This document shows, in pieces, positions 8,751 through 16,765 of a DNA stretch of 64,000 nt. Each line of letters starts with the position of its first letter. Positions within the stretch are counted from its first letter, which is position 1. The stretch is from JAVVVD01 sp036652795 (lineage in GTDB: Bacteria; Bacillota; Clostridia; Christensenellales; CAG-138): NCBI GenBank assembly GCA_036652795.1, contig JAVVVD010000001.1, positions 1 to 64,000 on the forward strand, written 5' to 3'. The position numbers were made by a program, and so were the translations under genes. The notes below the pieces were generated by a model. The model was not told the origin of the DNA, made no database searches, and saw only the letters and a list, made by a program, of their open reading frames with translations.

Positions 8751-9147
8751 AGTTTTGTTCCCCTCACAAATTAATTAGTTTGATTATTCCATTGCTGTCG
8801 TAAAAATCACGCCACAAATACAGCCTCAGTTACTCACTGCAAGTTGCACCGTTGCTGTTTTGTCCGGCAAACAGACGCTTTTAAAGCCTTTATCCATCAC
8901 GTCAATGAAATATAGATACCATTATTCGCTATTCTACTATATAAGCGTAATATGGCTAAACTTGTTGTTAGGTTACCTCCATATTTCAAACTATGACTGT
9001 TAATCGTCATGAAACGTCTTGTTTCAGGCGCGAAAGTGTGTTAATGTCATTTGGGTTAGTTTGTATTATTTTTGCGATTTGAGTATAATAATGCAAACGA
9101 TGTAGGATATACCCTATAGCAAACTGAATGGGGAAAAATATACGAAA
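8751..9147. other. Divergent intergenic region, about 400 bp
   Basis: AT-rich spacer between the minus-strand membrane protein and the plus-strand sensor kinase. It holds a good plus-strand promoter at 9061-9089. A single imperfect LytTR-like 9-mer (ACTGTTAAT, 8996-9004) is visible but not a convincing direct repeat. No ORF or RNA gene is recognised. Confidence 0.6.
9061..9089 (+). promoter_or_regulatory. Promoter of the element's sensor kinase
   Basis: TTGTAT at 9061-9066 and TATAAT at 9084-9089 with a 17-bp spacer, 58 bp before the kinase start codon. Confidence 0.6.
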
Positions 9148-10416
9148 ATGGATAATATAATAGGAAGTGCGATCTATTACCTATGCGCCGCTTTTTTTAT
9201 GCGAATCTTATTGCAGGTCGATTTATCTAATAAAAAAAAGCTGGTGCTGTCATTAATTTCATTTATCATAGGTTTTGCAGTCGTGATAGCACTTTGCACA
9301 ATTACGGTAGAATACTCGATATTAAATTTGAGCCCCATTGTCATTTTACTACCATTGTATATTACATTTTGGTTTATATCAGCCCATAGAGGCCTCAAGC
9401 TACTGTTTGTTCTGTTGACGGCATCTATTCTTATGCTTTTACCGATGCTGTTAGGGGTAGCCGTATCTTGCGTTATTAATAATGAAATGGTAATGACAGT
9501 TGCATCGCTGATGGTTATCGCCGGAACGATTGTGCTACTGATAAAATTCTTCCGTCCGCAGTTTATTTTTATATTACAATATGTGGACTCAAAAGGGTAT
9601 TGGCTATCAATTTGTGTGATACCAATTCTATACAACATTTCTGTATATATGATTGGCCTGTATAATATGAAATCTGCCCATGGCTTTCCGCTATTCTTTC
9701 AAGTGCTTTTGATGGGGATAACGCTATCAGCATATATATTGATTGTACTTACATTCGTTCAGATTAAAAAAAGGATGGAAACGGAGTATTCGCGCAATTT
9801 GACTGAAATACAGATCAAAGCGGCAATAGAGAATATCGAACGGCTTCAGGAAGCGCAGAACCAAACGGCGATATACCGGCACGATATGAGACATCATATA
9901 CAAATGATTAATTCCTATTTGAATAATGGTGAATGCGATAAGATAAGTACTTACATGAAAGGACTGGAAAATGAATTAGACGAGCTAACTTTGACTGAGT
10001 ACTGCAAAAATCACATTCTAAACCTAATACTCTCCATATACGCAAAAAAAGCAATAGAAGCAGGCGCTAAATTTATAGTGACGGCAAATATTCCCGAAAC
10101 AATCGACATAAGCGAAAAGGATATTTGTGTTATTTTATCAAATGCACTGGAAAACGCAGTGAACGCAGTGAAAAAAGTTGAAATGGATAATGAGAGGATA
10201 ATATCATTTGAATGTAAAATTAAAAACAATAAACTTGTGTTTATAATAAAAAACACTTATTCTGGTGCAATCGAATTTGATCATGGATTGCCTAAGAGCA
10301 ACAAAATCAATCACGGATTCGGAACTCAAAGCATAGCGGCTATCGCAACGAGAAACGGTGGGCTATATTCTTTTGAAGCGGATGAGAATCTGTTCTATTT
10401 TAAGTTAATCATATAG
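9148..10416 (+). CDS. GHKL-type sensor histidine kinase (AgrC-like), element cargo
   Basis: This 422-aa protein has six or seven hydrophobic helices over about residues 5-210, then a cytosolic kinase core. The phosphoacceptor motif is YRHDMRHHIQ near residue 245. The ATP-binding half shows the N box (ILSNALENAVNAV) and a glycine box (GFGTQSIAAIATRNGG) of the GHKL family that lacks a classic HisKA domain. This is the architecture of AgrC-like peptide sensors that signal to LytTR regulators. The LytTR regulator lies immediately downstream but on the opposite strand, 15 bp away, so the pair is convergent instead of being an operon. No agrB or agrD-like gene is seen in the element, so the signal is unknown. 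Confidence 0.88.
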   Translation: MDNIIGSAIYYLCAAFFMRILLQVDLSNKKKLVLSLISFIIGFAVVIALCTITVEYSILNLSPIVILLPLYITFWFISAHRGLKLLFVLLTASILMLLPMLLGVAVSCVINNEMVMTVASLMVIAGTIVLLIKFFRPQFIFILQYVDSKGYWLSICVIPILYNISVYMIGLYNMKSAHGFPLFFQVLLMGITLSAYILIVLTFVQIKKRMETEYSRNLTEIQIKAAIENIERLQEAQNQTAIYRHDMRHHIQMINSYLNNGECDKISTYMKGLENELDELTLTEYCKNHILNLILSIYAKKAIEAGAKFIVTANIPETIDISEKDICVILSNALENAVNAVKKVEMDNERIISFECKIKNNKLVFIIKNTYSGAIEFDHGLPKSNKINHGFGTQSIAAIATRNGGLYSFEADENLFYFKLII

Positions 10417-10431
10417 GATAGGACGATATAA

Positions 10432-11160
10432 TCACTTTGAATGAATACAATAATTGATGAATTGATCCTTCATTTGGGCAAATGAATTTTTTGGAACCGG
10501 TATTTTGACTTTATCCTGCATGCATATTTCTCTTGAATTTATTGCATAAATATAGTCCATATTTACAATATAAGAACGATGCGGCTTTAAAAAGCGTGGA
10601 TCGGACAATAGACTTTTTCCTACATTTTCTAGTGTTTCAACAGTTTTAAATATAGAACCATCTGTAATATAAAAATATAGATGCCTTCCGATAACCTCAA
10701 TGTATCTGATTTTATGAAAAAATATCTTGGATAACTTAGTGGACTGATGCAAAATAATGTATCGATTCAAATGATTAAGCGACTCATTTATAACCTCGTC
10801 AAGAAGCGAAAAAAGCCGGTCTTTTAATATTGGTTTCACAATATAGTCGTGTGCCCTTACCGAATATGCATCAAGAGCAAAGTCCTTAGATGATGACATG
10901 AAAATTATAAAGGTGCCATCGTCTATCTGCCTCAATTCTCTAGCCGTGTCTATTCCATCGATTCCGGGCATTAGTATGTCGAAAAACGCGATATCAAAAT
11001 TCGATCCATGCTCAATGGAACACAAAAATTGATCGCCACAAGAAAAAGCAGAGCAGCAGATTTCAGGGACTAAAGAAATGGTCGTTCGATATTCCTCAAT
11101 GAGGCTTAAAAGATATAAAAGATCGTCGTTGTCGTCTTCACAAACAGCTATTTTAATCAT
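10432..11160 (-). CDS. LytTR-family response regulator, element cargo
   Basis: This 242-aa protein has an N-terminal receiver domain (acidic pair in CEDDNDD, phosphoacceptor Asp in FFDILMPGIDG, conserved K in IVKPI near residue 107) and a C-terminal LytTR DNA-binding domain (about 140-238) with IRYIEVIGRHLYFY and FLKPHRSYIVNMDYI. This is the AgrA/LytR type that binds direct-repeat promoter sites. It is convergent with the adjacent GHKL kinase, its likely partner. Targets are unknown; cargo promoters of the same element are the first candidates. AT-rich relative to the flanking chromosome. Confidence 0.9.
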   Translation of the reverse strand: MIKIAVCEDDNDDLLYLLSLIEEYRTTISLVPEICCSAFSCGDQFLCSIEHGSNFDIAFFDILMPGIDGIDTARELRQIDDGTFIIFMSSSKDFALDAYSVRAHDYIVKPILKDRLFSLLDEVINESLNHLNRYIILHQSTKLSKIFFHKIRYIEVIGRHLYFYITDGSIFKTVETLENVGKSLLSDPRFLKPHRSYIVNMDYIYAINSREICMQDKVKIPVPKNSFAQMKDQFINYCIHSK

Positions 11161-11493
11161 TGAGCTGTATCCAATCTTGCCTATTATTTATTCTAAGGTT
11201 ATTATATCATTACTACCGATGTGGCGCAATCGCAATGAAAATGCCGCAAATGGGTTTGCGTAAAATGGTTTGCCGCCCAGTCAGACTTCTCTTATTCGGC
11301 ATAAAATGTCATGCCGCAGGTGAGATGCTTTTAGGCCTTAGCGCGTATAGGTAGCATTATGCTGCTCAATAGGCAATAATCGCTGCGCTTGCCTTTGCGC
11401 CATTGCTCGTTTGTGGCTGTGTTTGGCACTGCGGCGCTTCTGCGTGATGGGTATGAACACCATGCAACTACAATAAAGAATCGAGGCCGAAAT
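11161..11493. other. Intergenic region between the LytTR regulator and the EFR1 gene
   Basis: About 330 bp between divergent genes. It contains a small hairpin (CGCAAA, loop TGGG, TTTGCG at 11245-11260) and a short dyad AGCAT-T-ATGCT at 11353-11363. I see no credible ORF with a ribosome-binding site. Base composition rises from AT-rich near the regulator to more GC-rich near the EFR1 gene, which may mark a boundary between cargo of different origin. Confidence 0.5.
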
Positions 11494-12234
11494 ATGATAT
11501 TCTATTTTTCAGGAACGGGTAATTCTAAATGGTTGGCACAACAGCTGGGCTTGATGACAAACGATAATGTGACGGATATTGCACCGTTGATGCAGGATGG
11601 TGCGAGTGCATGCTCAATTGGAAGCACCGACAGTGTTGGCTTGGTATTTCCGATATACGCATGGGCCCCACCTAGGATCATGATGGAATTTATAAGAAAT
11701 CTCAAGGTGGAAAGTGGCGCATACATCTATGCGGTTTGTACCTGTGGAGATGATGCCGGTCATGCCATGAGCAAGCTCAAAAATCACCTGCCGCTCAAGG
11801 CTGAATGGTCTGTTTCTATGCCAAATAACTATATTCCCATGTATGAAGTGGATGATCCAATGGTTGTAGCATCCAAAATCGCCGCCGCCAAAGCAAAACT
11901 TCTTAAAATCGCAGAAAAGATAAACTCACGTGCCGAGGCGGCCGACGTTAATACTGGAAGCATGGCCGCACTGAAAACCGCGATAGTGAATCCGCTATTT
12001 ACTATATTTGCAACGAGTACCAAGCCATTTACTGTGGATAAATCCTGTACAGGATGTGGCCTTTGCAAAAGCGGCTGCCCACAAAATGTGATTAAGCTTG
12101 TAAACGGCAAGCCTGTGTGGGTTCAAAAACACTGTATTGTGTGCATGGCCTGCATCAACCGCTGCCCTGTAAAGGCAATCCAGTACGGCGAAGGGACGCG
12201 GAACCGTGGACGGTATTATTTCAAAGAAGATTAG
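11494..12234 (+). CDS. EFR1 family flavodoxin/ferredoxin protein, element cargo
   Basis: This 246-aa cytosolic redox protein begins with a flavodoxin-like domain (FYFSGTGNSKWLAQQLG, the FMN phosphate loop) and ends with two [4Fe-4S] clusters (CTGCGLCKSGCP and CIVCMACINRCP, each followed by Cys-Pro-type spacing). This is the layout of EFR1 (EF-hand-less ferredoxin-type) proteins common in Clostridia, presumed electron carriers. I chose the ATG at 11494 because the flavodoxin motif starts right after it; an in-frame ATG at 11389 would add 35 residues without homology. The nitroreductase downstream is a plausible electron acceptor, but that is inference. Confidence 0.87.
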   Translation: MIFYFSGTGNSKWLAQQLGLMTNDNVTDIAPLMQDGASACSIGSTDSVGLVFPIYAWAPPRIMMEFIRNLKVESGAYIYAVCTCGDDAGHAMSKLKNHLPLKAEWSVSMPNNYIPMYEVDDPMVVASKIAAAKAKLLKIAEKINSRAEAADVNTGSMAALKTAIVNPLFTIFATSTKPFTVDKSCTGCGLCKSGCPQNVIKLVNGKPVWVQKHCIVCMACINRCPVKAIQYGEGTRNRGRYYFKED

Positions 12235-12381
12235 CGATCAATAAACAATGTGGATGCGGGGATGAATGTAAACAGATGTGCCTGAAAATCAGGATAAGCT
12301 GAAGTGACAGCCATGATGCAATTGTAATGAAATCAAATTATATAATGTCGGCTTTTGTAATAATACATGGAGGTATAAAAT

Positions 12382-13110
12382 ATGAATGAAACCCTGGAAT
12401 CACTGTACAATAGAAAATCTGTTCGCGCATATGAGGAGCGAAGCATACCAGACGAATGTAAAGAGGCGATATTAATTGCGGCGATGTCGGCTCCGACAGC
12501 AGGCAATCAGCAGCTATACACAATAATCGATATAACTGACCAAGATTTGAAAGATAAGCTGGCAATAAGTTGCGACAACCAGCCCTTTATAGCAAAGGCG
12601 CCCATGATCCTTATTTTTTGCGCAGACGTGCAAAAATGGATTGATGTTTTTAAAGCAGGCGGTGCAAACCCAAGAAAGCCAGGCGTAGGAGACCTGATGC
12701 TTGCCGTGCAAGACACAACGATTGCTGCGCAAAACGCTGTTGTAGCGGCGCAAAGCCTAGGAATAGGTTCATGCTATATAGGCGATATAATGGAACAATG
12801 CAAGCGGCACAGAGAACTCTTGCACTTGCCGGAATATGTGTTTCCAGCATGTATGTTGGTGTTTGGATATCCTACTAAACAGCAGTTGGAACGTAAAAAA
12901 CCCCAAAGATGCAGGTTGGCGGATATCGTTTGCAAAAATTATTATACAGAAAAAAATGAAGATCAGCTCAGGCGCATGTTTGATAAGGAAACCGTTAACC
13001 GTTCTTTTGAACAATGGTGTCAGGCCTTTTGCCAACGAAAATACAATTCTGATTTTTCAAAAGAAATGTCGCGTTCCGTATCAGAATATCTAAAAGCATT
13101 TTCAGAATAG
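12382..13110 (+). CDS. Nitroreductase family protein, element cargo
   Basis: This 242-aa protein is an FMN-dependent nitroreductase-fold oxidoreductase. It begins with the typical ESLYNRKSVRAYEERSIP segment, has AMSAPTAGNQQ (FMN-binding region) and the helix AQNAVVAAQSLGIGSCYIGD. The tail (about residues 160-242) resembles NfsA/FRP-type enzymes with extended C-termini. GGAGG sits 7 nt before the start. It could reduce flavins, quinones or nitroaromatics; the substrate cannot be predicted. It follows the EFR1 gene by 147 bp, with a TATAAT at 12341-12346 suggesting its own promoter. Confidence 0.87.
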   Translation: MNETLESLYNRKSVRAYEERSIPDECKEAILIAAMSAPTAGNQQLYTIIDITDQDLKDKLAISCDNQPFIAKAPMILIFCADVQKWIDVFKAGGANPRKPGVGDLMLAVQDTTIAAQNAVVAAQSLGIGSCYIGDIMEQCKRHRELLHLPEYVFPACMLVFGYPTKQQLERKKPQRCRLADIVCKNYYTEKNEDQLRRMFDKETVNRSFEQWCQAFCQRKYNSDFSKEMSRSVSEYLKAFSE

Positions 13111-13249
13111 GGAGCGCTTCTGAAAATTGCTATTGCGCATAGCAGATATACCTTTTCGCTATTGCTTTGTCTGCTTCGTGCCTCACTCTAGAAACAGCCC
13201 ATAATGCTGTAAAGCTAGGGTCGTGAGCAATAGGTATAGGCAAGTCCTC

Positions 13250-13278
13250 TCAGGCGGCTGCGAATAGCAGCCGCCTGA
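13250..13278. terminator. Strong hairpin between nitroreductase and YitT-like genes
   Basis: TCAGGCGGCTGC, loop GAATA and GCAGCCGCCTGA form a perfect 12-bp stem. The flanking genes are convergent, so it can terminate both transcripts, although T-runs are short. Confidence 0.7.
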
Positions 13279-13343
13279 CTTTCAAATTGAAAAATATGCT
13301 TAAGCAATACGAAGCCTTTTGCAAGCGCGCGAGCCGCGTGTGT

Positions 13344-13946
13344 TTACGCCTGAAATTTATCAATGATAAATGATGACAACATAACTGTGATCAAAGAAAA
13401 AAAGATATTTTTCAGTGGTATATACGAAATTGATAACATCAAAACCACAAAGTCGGTAAAAAAATACGCTTTTGAAATTCTCCATTTTGTAGTTTTGCAT
13501 ATTATGAGTGCCAGCGCGTCATCGCCACCGGAAGCTCCGCCCTCTCTCACAACAAGCCCAACACCAACGCCAACGAAGATACCGCCTAAAATAGCCGCAA
13601 CAAACGGGAAATCACTAAAATCAGGCAAAGCATAAGCGAACTGGTCGTATATGTTATAGAATATCGAAAAGCATATGCTCGCAAACAAGGCGTTTTCCAA
13701 AAAATTTTTCCCAAGCATTTTATAGCCGATAAAATAACATATCGCGTCAATGCAAATTCCAGAAACGCCTGGTGAAATGCCAAACCAGTTGTTAATTAAT
13801 AGCGTTAATCCTAAAATCCCACCCTCAGTAATTTTGCTTTGATTATGTATATTAAAAAGACCAAAGCCCAAAATGCCAACCCCGATCATCATAATTACAT
13901 AATGCACTGCCGAGTTATAAATTCTTTTACTTTTTGATGATAACAT
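13344..13946 (-). CDS. YitT-family membrane protein, element cargo
   Basis: This 200-aa protein has five or six hydrophobic helices and the YitT/DUF161 hallmarks: ITEGGILGLTLLINNWFGISPG near residues 36-57 and GVGVGLVVREGGASGGDDALAL near 127-148. Full-length YitT proteins add a C-terminal DUF2179 domain; this one stops after the membrane part, so it is the short form. Function is unknown, possibly transport. AGGAGAGG precedes the start. Its promoter has the 19-bp spacer of MerR-activated promoters and faces a merR-type gene, so it is probably the target of that regulator. Confidence 0.85.
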   Translation of the reverse strand: MLSSKSKRIYNSAVHYVIMMIGVGILGFGLFNIHNQSKITEGGILGLTLLINNWFGISPGVSGICIDAICYFIGYKMLGKNFLENALFASICFSIFYNIYDQFAYALPDFSDFPFVAAILGGIFVGVGVGLVVREGGASGGDDALALIICKTTKWRISKAYFFTDFVVLMLSISYIPLKNIFFSLITVMLSSFIIDKFQA

Positions 13947-13960
13947 AAGCCTCTCCTTAC

Positions 13961-14003
13961 TTGATAAAACATAGTATAAAGGATATAGTAACTATAATGT
14001 AAA
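13961..14003. promoter_or_regulatory. Overlapping divergent promoters with MerR-type operator
   Basis: On the minus strand, TTTACA (14003-13998) and TATACT (13978-13973) are separated by 19 bp, the over-long spacer diagnostic of MerR-activated promoters. A perfect dyad TATAGT-A-ACTATA (13984-13996) lies inside that spacer. On the plus strand, TTGATA (13961-13966) and TATAGT (13984-13989) are 17 bp apart and would express the merR gene, so the dyad also covers its own -10. This predicts activation of the YitT-like gene and self-repression. Confidence 0.75.
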
Positions 14004-14019
14004 GCGTTTGGAGGAAAAT

Positions 14020-14838
14020 ATGGATATTCGATTTTCTGTGGGCGAAATGGCCAGATTAAACGGGATTTCAAAGCAAATGCTGATCTATTACGATAGAGAA
14101 AATATTTTTAAACCCAAAATAGTTAACAATGAAAATGGTTACCGCTATTACACTGCCGATCAATTGGAGGAATTGGATTCTATCCTAATCCTAAGAGAGA
14201 TGGGCTTTCCGTTGAAAGAAATCAAGCTTTATATGAAAAACAGGTTTGGCAACAACACTCTTGAGGCGCTTAAATTGCAAAAGAAAGAAATCAAGAAAAA
14301 AATTGAGCATTTTCAAATTATTGAAAAAAGATTGCGCCACAAAATAGAAAGTGTCGAAAGCTTTTTATTCAATTCAAAGCATGAAAATATAATTATTGAG
14401 TGTGAGCAAGAATACTTAGCTGTTCAAAAAACGGCCAAACCTTTTGGACTACTTCAAGTTGACATCGCTTTGAAAAAACTGTTTAAATACGTTACTGAAA
14501 ATGAGTATTTGCATTTTTATCAGATTGGCGATATGGTTTCAGCAGAAAATTTGAGAAAGGGCAACTATATCTGTTTTGATTATGCTTTTTCGCCGCTTGT
14601 AAAACCTTGCCAAGAAGCTATGCTCCACATAAAACCTAAAGGGTCATATGCACATATCTACCATACAGGCTCATATCAAACTATGGCAAAAACATATGAT
14701 ATCCTTATAAATCAAATAAACGATGCGGGCTATAAAATATCGGGATATTCGTATGAATACTGCATTTTTGATTGTCTAACAACAAATACACAGGATGAAT
14801 ATGTCACGGAAATCCAAATTCAAGTCCAAAAGTGCTAG
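14020..14838 (+). CDS. MerR-family transcriptional regulator with GyrI-like effector domain
   Basis: This 272-aa protein has an N-terminal MerR winged helix-turn-helix (FSVGEMARLNGISKQMLIYYD, then NGYRYYTADQLEELD), a dimerising coiled coil (about 78-118, rich in K and E) and a C-terminal GyrI/BmrR-like ligand domain (about 125-272, with KGSYAHIYHTGSYQTM). This is the BmrR-type plan for sensing small hydrophobic or cationic molecules. ATG 14020 is chosen for GGAGG 5 nt upstream, over a TTG at 14008. It is divergent from the YitT-like gene and shares the operator described at 13961-14003. The ligand is unknown. Confidence 0.88.
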   Translation: MDIRFSVGEMARLNGISKQMLIYYDRENIFKPKIVNNENGYRYYTADQLEELDSILILREMGFPLKEIKLYMKNRFGNNTLEALKLQKKEIKKKIEHFQIIEKRLRHKIESVESFLFNSKHENIIIECEQEYLAVQKTAKPFGLLQVDIALKKLFKYVTENEYLHFYQIGDMVSAENLRKGNYICFDYAFSPLVKPCQEAMLHIKPKGSYAHIYHTGSYQTMAKTYDILINQINDAGYKISGYSYEYCIFDCLTTNTQDEYVTEIQIQVQKC

Positions 14839-14886
14839 CTAATAATAAAAAAGCTATCTGTTAACATTTATATGAAATTTTGTCAA

Positions 14887-14901
14887 TATCCATAATGGAT
14901 A
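14887..14901. promoter_or_regulatory. Perfect palindrome upstream of the integrase genes
   Basis: TATCCAT-A-ATGGATA is a perfect dyad with 7-nt arms, in the only sizeable non-coding stretch before the small ORF and recombinase. It is a candidate operator for recombinase expression. Its sequence differs from the MerR operator of the element. Confidence 0.5.
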
Positions 14902-14952
14902 GGCAAGGTTTCTTTTGCTTGCGCATAAAAATGTACACGGGGGTAAGCTATT

Positions 14953-15093
14953 TTGGCTATATCAGAGATATATACACTCGAAGTTATACAAGCTGCGGAT
15001 AAATCATTGATATCGCTGCTTGAAGAATTGTTGCTTGAAAATATGGAAATCGAGTTGCCGCATATTTGCAGGGATTGCGCTGCACCACCATGA
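14953..15093 (+). CDS. Small ORF upstream of the recombinase
   Basis: A 46-codon frame starting at TTG 14953 (GGGGGT 8 nt upstream) and ending at TGA 15091-15093. The frame opens after a stop at 14944. The product is acidic and helical, with SLISLLEELLLENMEIELPH in the middle and a C-terminal CRDC. I do not recognise a family. It lies 46 bp before the recombinase in the same direction. Small proteins encoded beside large serine recombinases can be recombination directionality factors, so this is a candidate by position only. It may also be non-coding. Confidence 0.45.
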   Translation: MAISEIYTLEVIQAADKSLISLLEELLLENMEIELPHICRDCAAPP

Positions 15094-15139
15094 CGGAATT
15101 GTAATCCTCGCAGGCTGATTTGGGTAGGGAGGAGGATGG

Positions 15140-16765
15140 ATGAAAGCAAAATCTACCTACAAAGCAGCGCTGTATATGCGCCTTTCAAAAGATGATGACG
15201 GGGGAATAGAGAGCGCCAGTATCAGCACTCAACGAAAAATGTTGATGAGCTATGCTGCGGAAAATGGGTATGCGATTTATGATGAATATGTGGATGATGG
15301 CTGGAGTGGCACAAACTTTGACAGACCGGGTTTTAAACGGATGATATCGGATGTTGAGGCAAAGAAGGTTGACCTCATAATTACAAAGGATCTTTCACGC
15401 TTGGGGCGTGACTACATCATGGCAGGGCAATATACCGAGATATACTTTCCAAGCAAGGGTGTGCGCTGCATTGCCATCAACGATGGGTATGATTCAGATA
15501 GCACATATACGGATATCGCGCCGTTCAGAAACGTGATAAATGAGATGTATGCGCGGGATACTTCCAAAAAAATTCGTTCGGCTTTTGTGACAAGGATGAG
15601 GGATGGCGCATACATAGGCGCATTCGCGCCATACGGATACCGGAAAGATCCGGCGGATAAACACCGGTTGCTTGTGGATGAACAATCAAGTGTAATTGTA
15701 AAAAAGATATTTGCTATGGCCGCCTGCGGCAGCTTGCCAATTCAGATTGCGCGGCGCATGAATGCACAGGGCATCCCGTCACCCGCCGTGTACCGCTGCA
15801 TGACAAATGAGAAATTGGATATAAACACATATTCAAAAAGGCTGGAATGGACGAGTGCAACTATCACGAAGATGCTGAGCAATGTAGTTTATCTGGGGCA
15901 TATAGCGCAGGGCAAGACCACAAAGGTGTCCTTCAAAAGCCATTTGACTGTTAAGAATCCAAGAGATGAATGGATCGTCGTGAAAAATACCCATGAAGCA
16001 CTGGTGGATGAAGAGGTTTTCGATCTAGTGCGACGGCGCGCAATGGCGCGTACGTGTGTGAAAAAAGGTGAGTTTAACAATCTTTTTTCTGGCATTGCAA
16101 AATGTGCGGATTGCGGACACAATATGTCGGCTACAGGCTCACGCAAAAAAGGCTCCACAGTAAATCTCGTATGCGGTTCTTACAAGCTCTATGGCAGTGG
16201 AGAATGCTCAAATCATTTTATAGATTATAATGTGCTGTATAGGATCGTCATGGCTTCCTTGAGAGAACAGCTCACAATCATCCGCGAGGAGCAAGATATA
16301 ATTCATGACGTTGCGAAAAAAAAACAACTGATGTGGGTTGATAAGCAGGATAAATCAAAAGCGCTTAACGCAGCAAAAAAACGGATGCGGGAGTTGGACA
16401 GTATCATCAAAAAACTATATGAGGACAATGCAAACGGAAGTCTCGGCGATGCGCGAATGAATAAGCTTTTGCTAAAGTACGAGCATGAGGCGCAGATGCT
16501 TGAACAGAACATTGCCGGTATGAATAAAGTTAATGATGGACCGGAGGTGGTTGAGAAAGCGGTAAATGAGAGGCTGCGTCTGGCTTTGCGGCAGATAATA
16601 GATGTAAACGAGCTAACAACAAATATGCTTTTTAAATTAATTGATCATATCGAGATCGCTCAAGGCCACTATGAAAGTGGCGAACATGGGCGAACGAAGC
16701 GGCAGACGGTGAGGATATTCTACCGCTTTAAAACGGTAGTAGCTTCCACAGAATATGTGATGTAA
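15140..16765 (+). CDS. Large serine recombinase (integrase) of the feoB element
   Basis: This 541-aa protein has the full large-serine-recombinase plan: resolvase catalytic domain (about 9-150; YMRLSKDD with nucleophile Ser16, and KDLSRLGRDY at 83-92), recombinase domain (about 165-300), a zinc ribbon (Cys322, Cys325, Cys345, Cys356), a long coiled coil (about 370-465) and a C-terminal basic segment ending RQTVRIFYRF, as in the TnpX/TndX group of clostridial elements. GGGAGGAGG lies 4 nt before the ATG. The enzyme cuts with a 2-nt stagger and joins attP to attB. Its stop codon is immediately followed by ATG 16766 of the feoB C-terminal frame and lies about 25 bp from the core, so it sits at the element's right end. 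All key residues are present, so it is probably active. Confidence 0.95.
   Translation: MKAKSTYKAALYMRLSKDDDGGIESASISTQRKMLMSYAAENGYAIYDEYVDDGWSGTNFDRPGFKRMISDVEAKKVDLIITKDLSRLGRDYIMAGQYTEIYFPSKGVRCIAINDGYDSDSTYTDIAPFRNVINEMYARDTSKKIRSAFVTRMRDGAYIGAFAPYGYRKDPADKHRLLVDEQSSVIVKKIFAMAACGSLPIQIARRMNAQGIPSPAVYRCMTNEKLDINTYSKRLEWTSATITKMLSNVVYLGHIAQGKTTKVSFKSHLTVKNPRDEWIVVKNTHEALVDEEVFDLVRRRAMARTCVKKGEFNNLFSGIAKCADCGHNMSATGSRKKGSTVNLVCGSYKLYGSGECSNHFIDYNVLYRIVMASLREQLTIIREEQDIIHDVAKKKQLMWVDKQDKSKALNAAKKRMRELDSIIKKLYEDNANGSLGDARMNKLLLKYEHEAQMLEQNIAGMNKVNDGPEVVEKAVNERLRLALRQIIDVNELTTNMLFKLIDHIEIAQGHYESGEHGRTKRQTVRIFYRFKTVVASTEYVM

Noticed and set aside
8990..9030. LytTR operator for the element's response regulator
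   Set aside because: Only one imperfect 9-mer (ACTGTTAAT) is visible; a second copy at the required spacing of about 21 bp is too degenerate to support a call.
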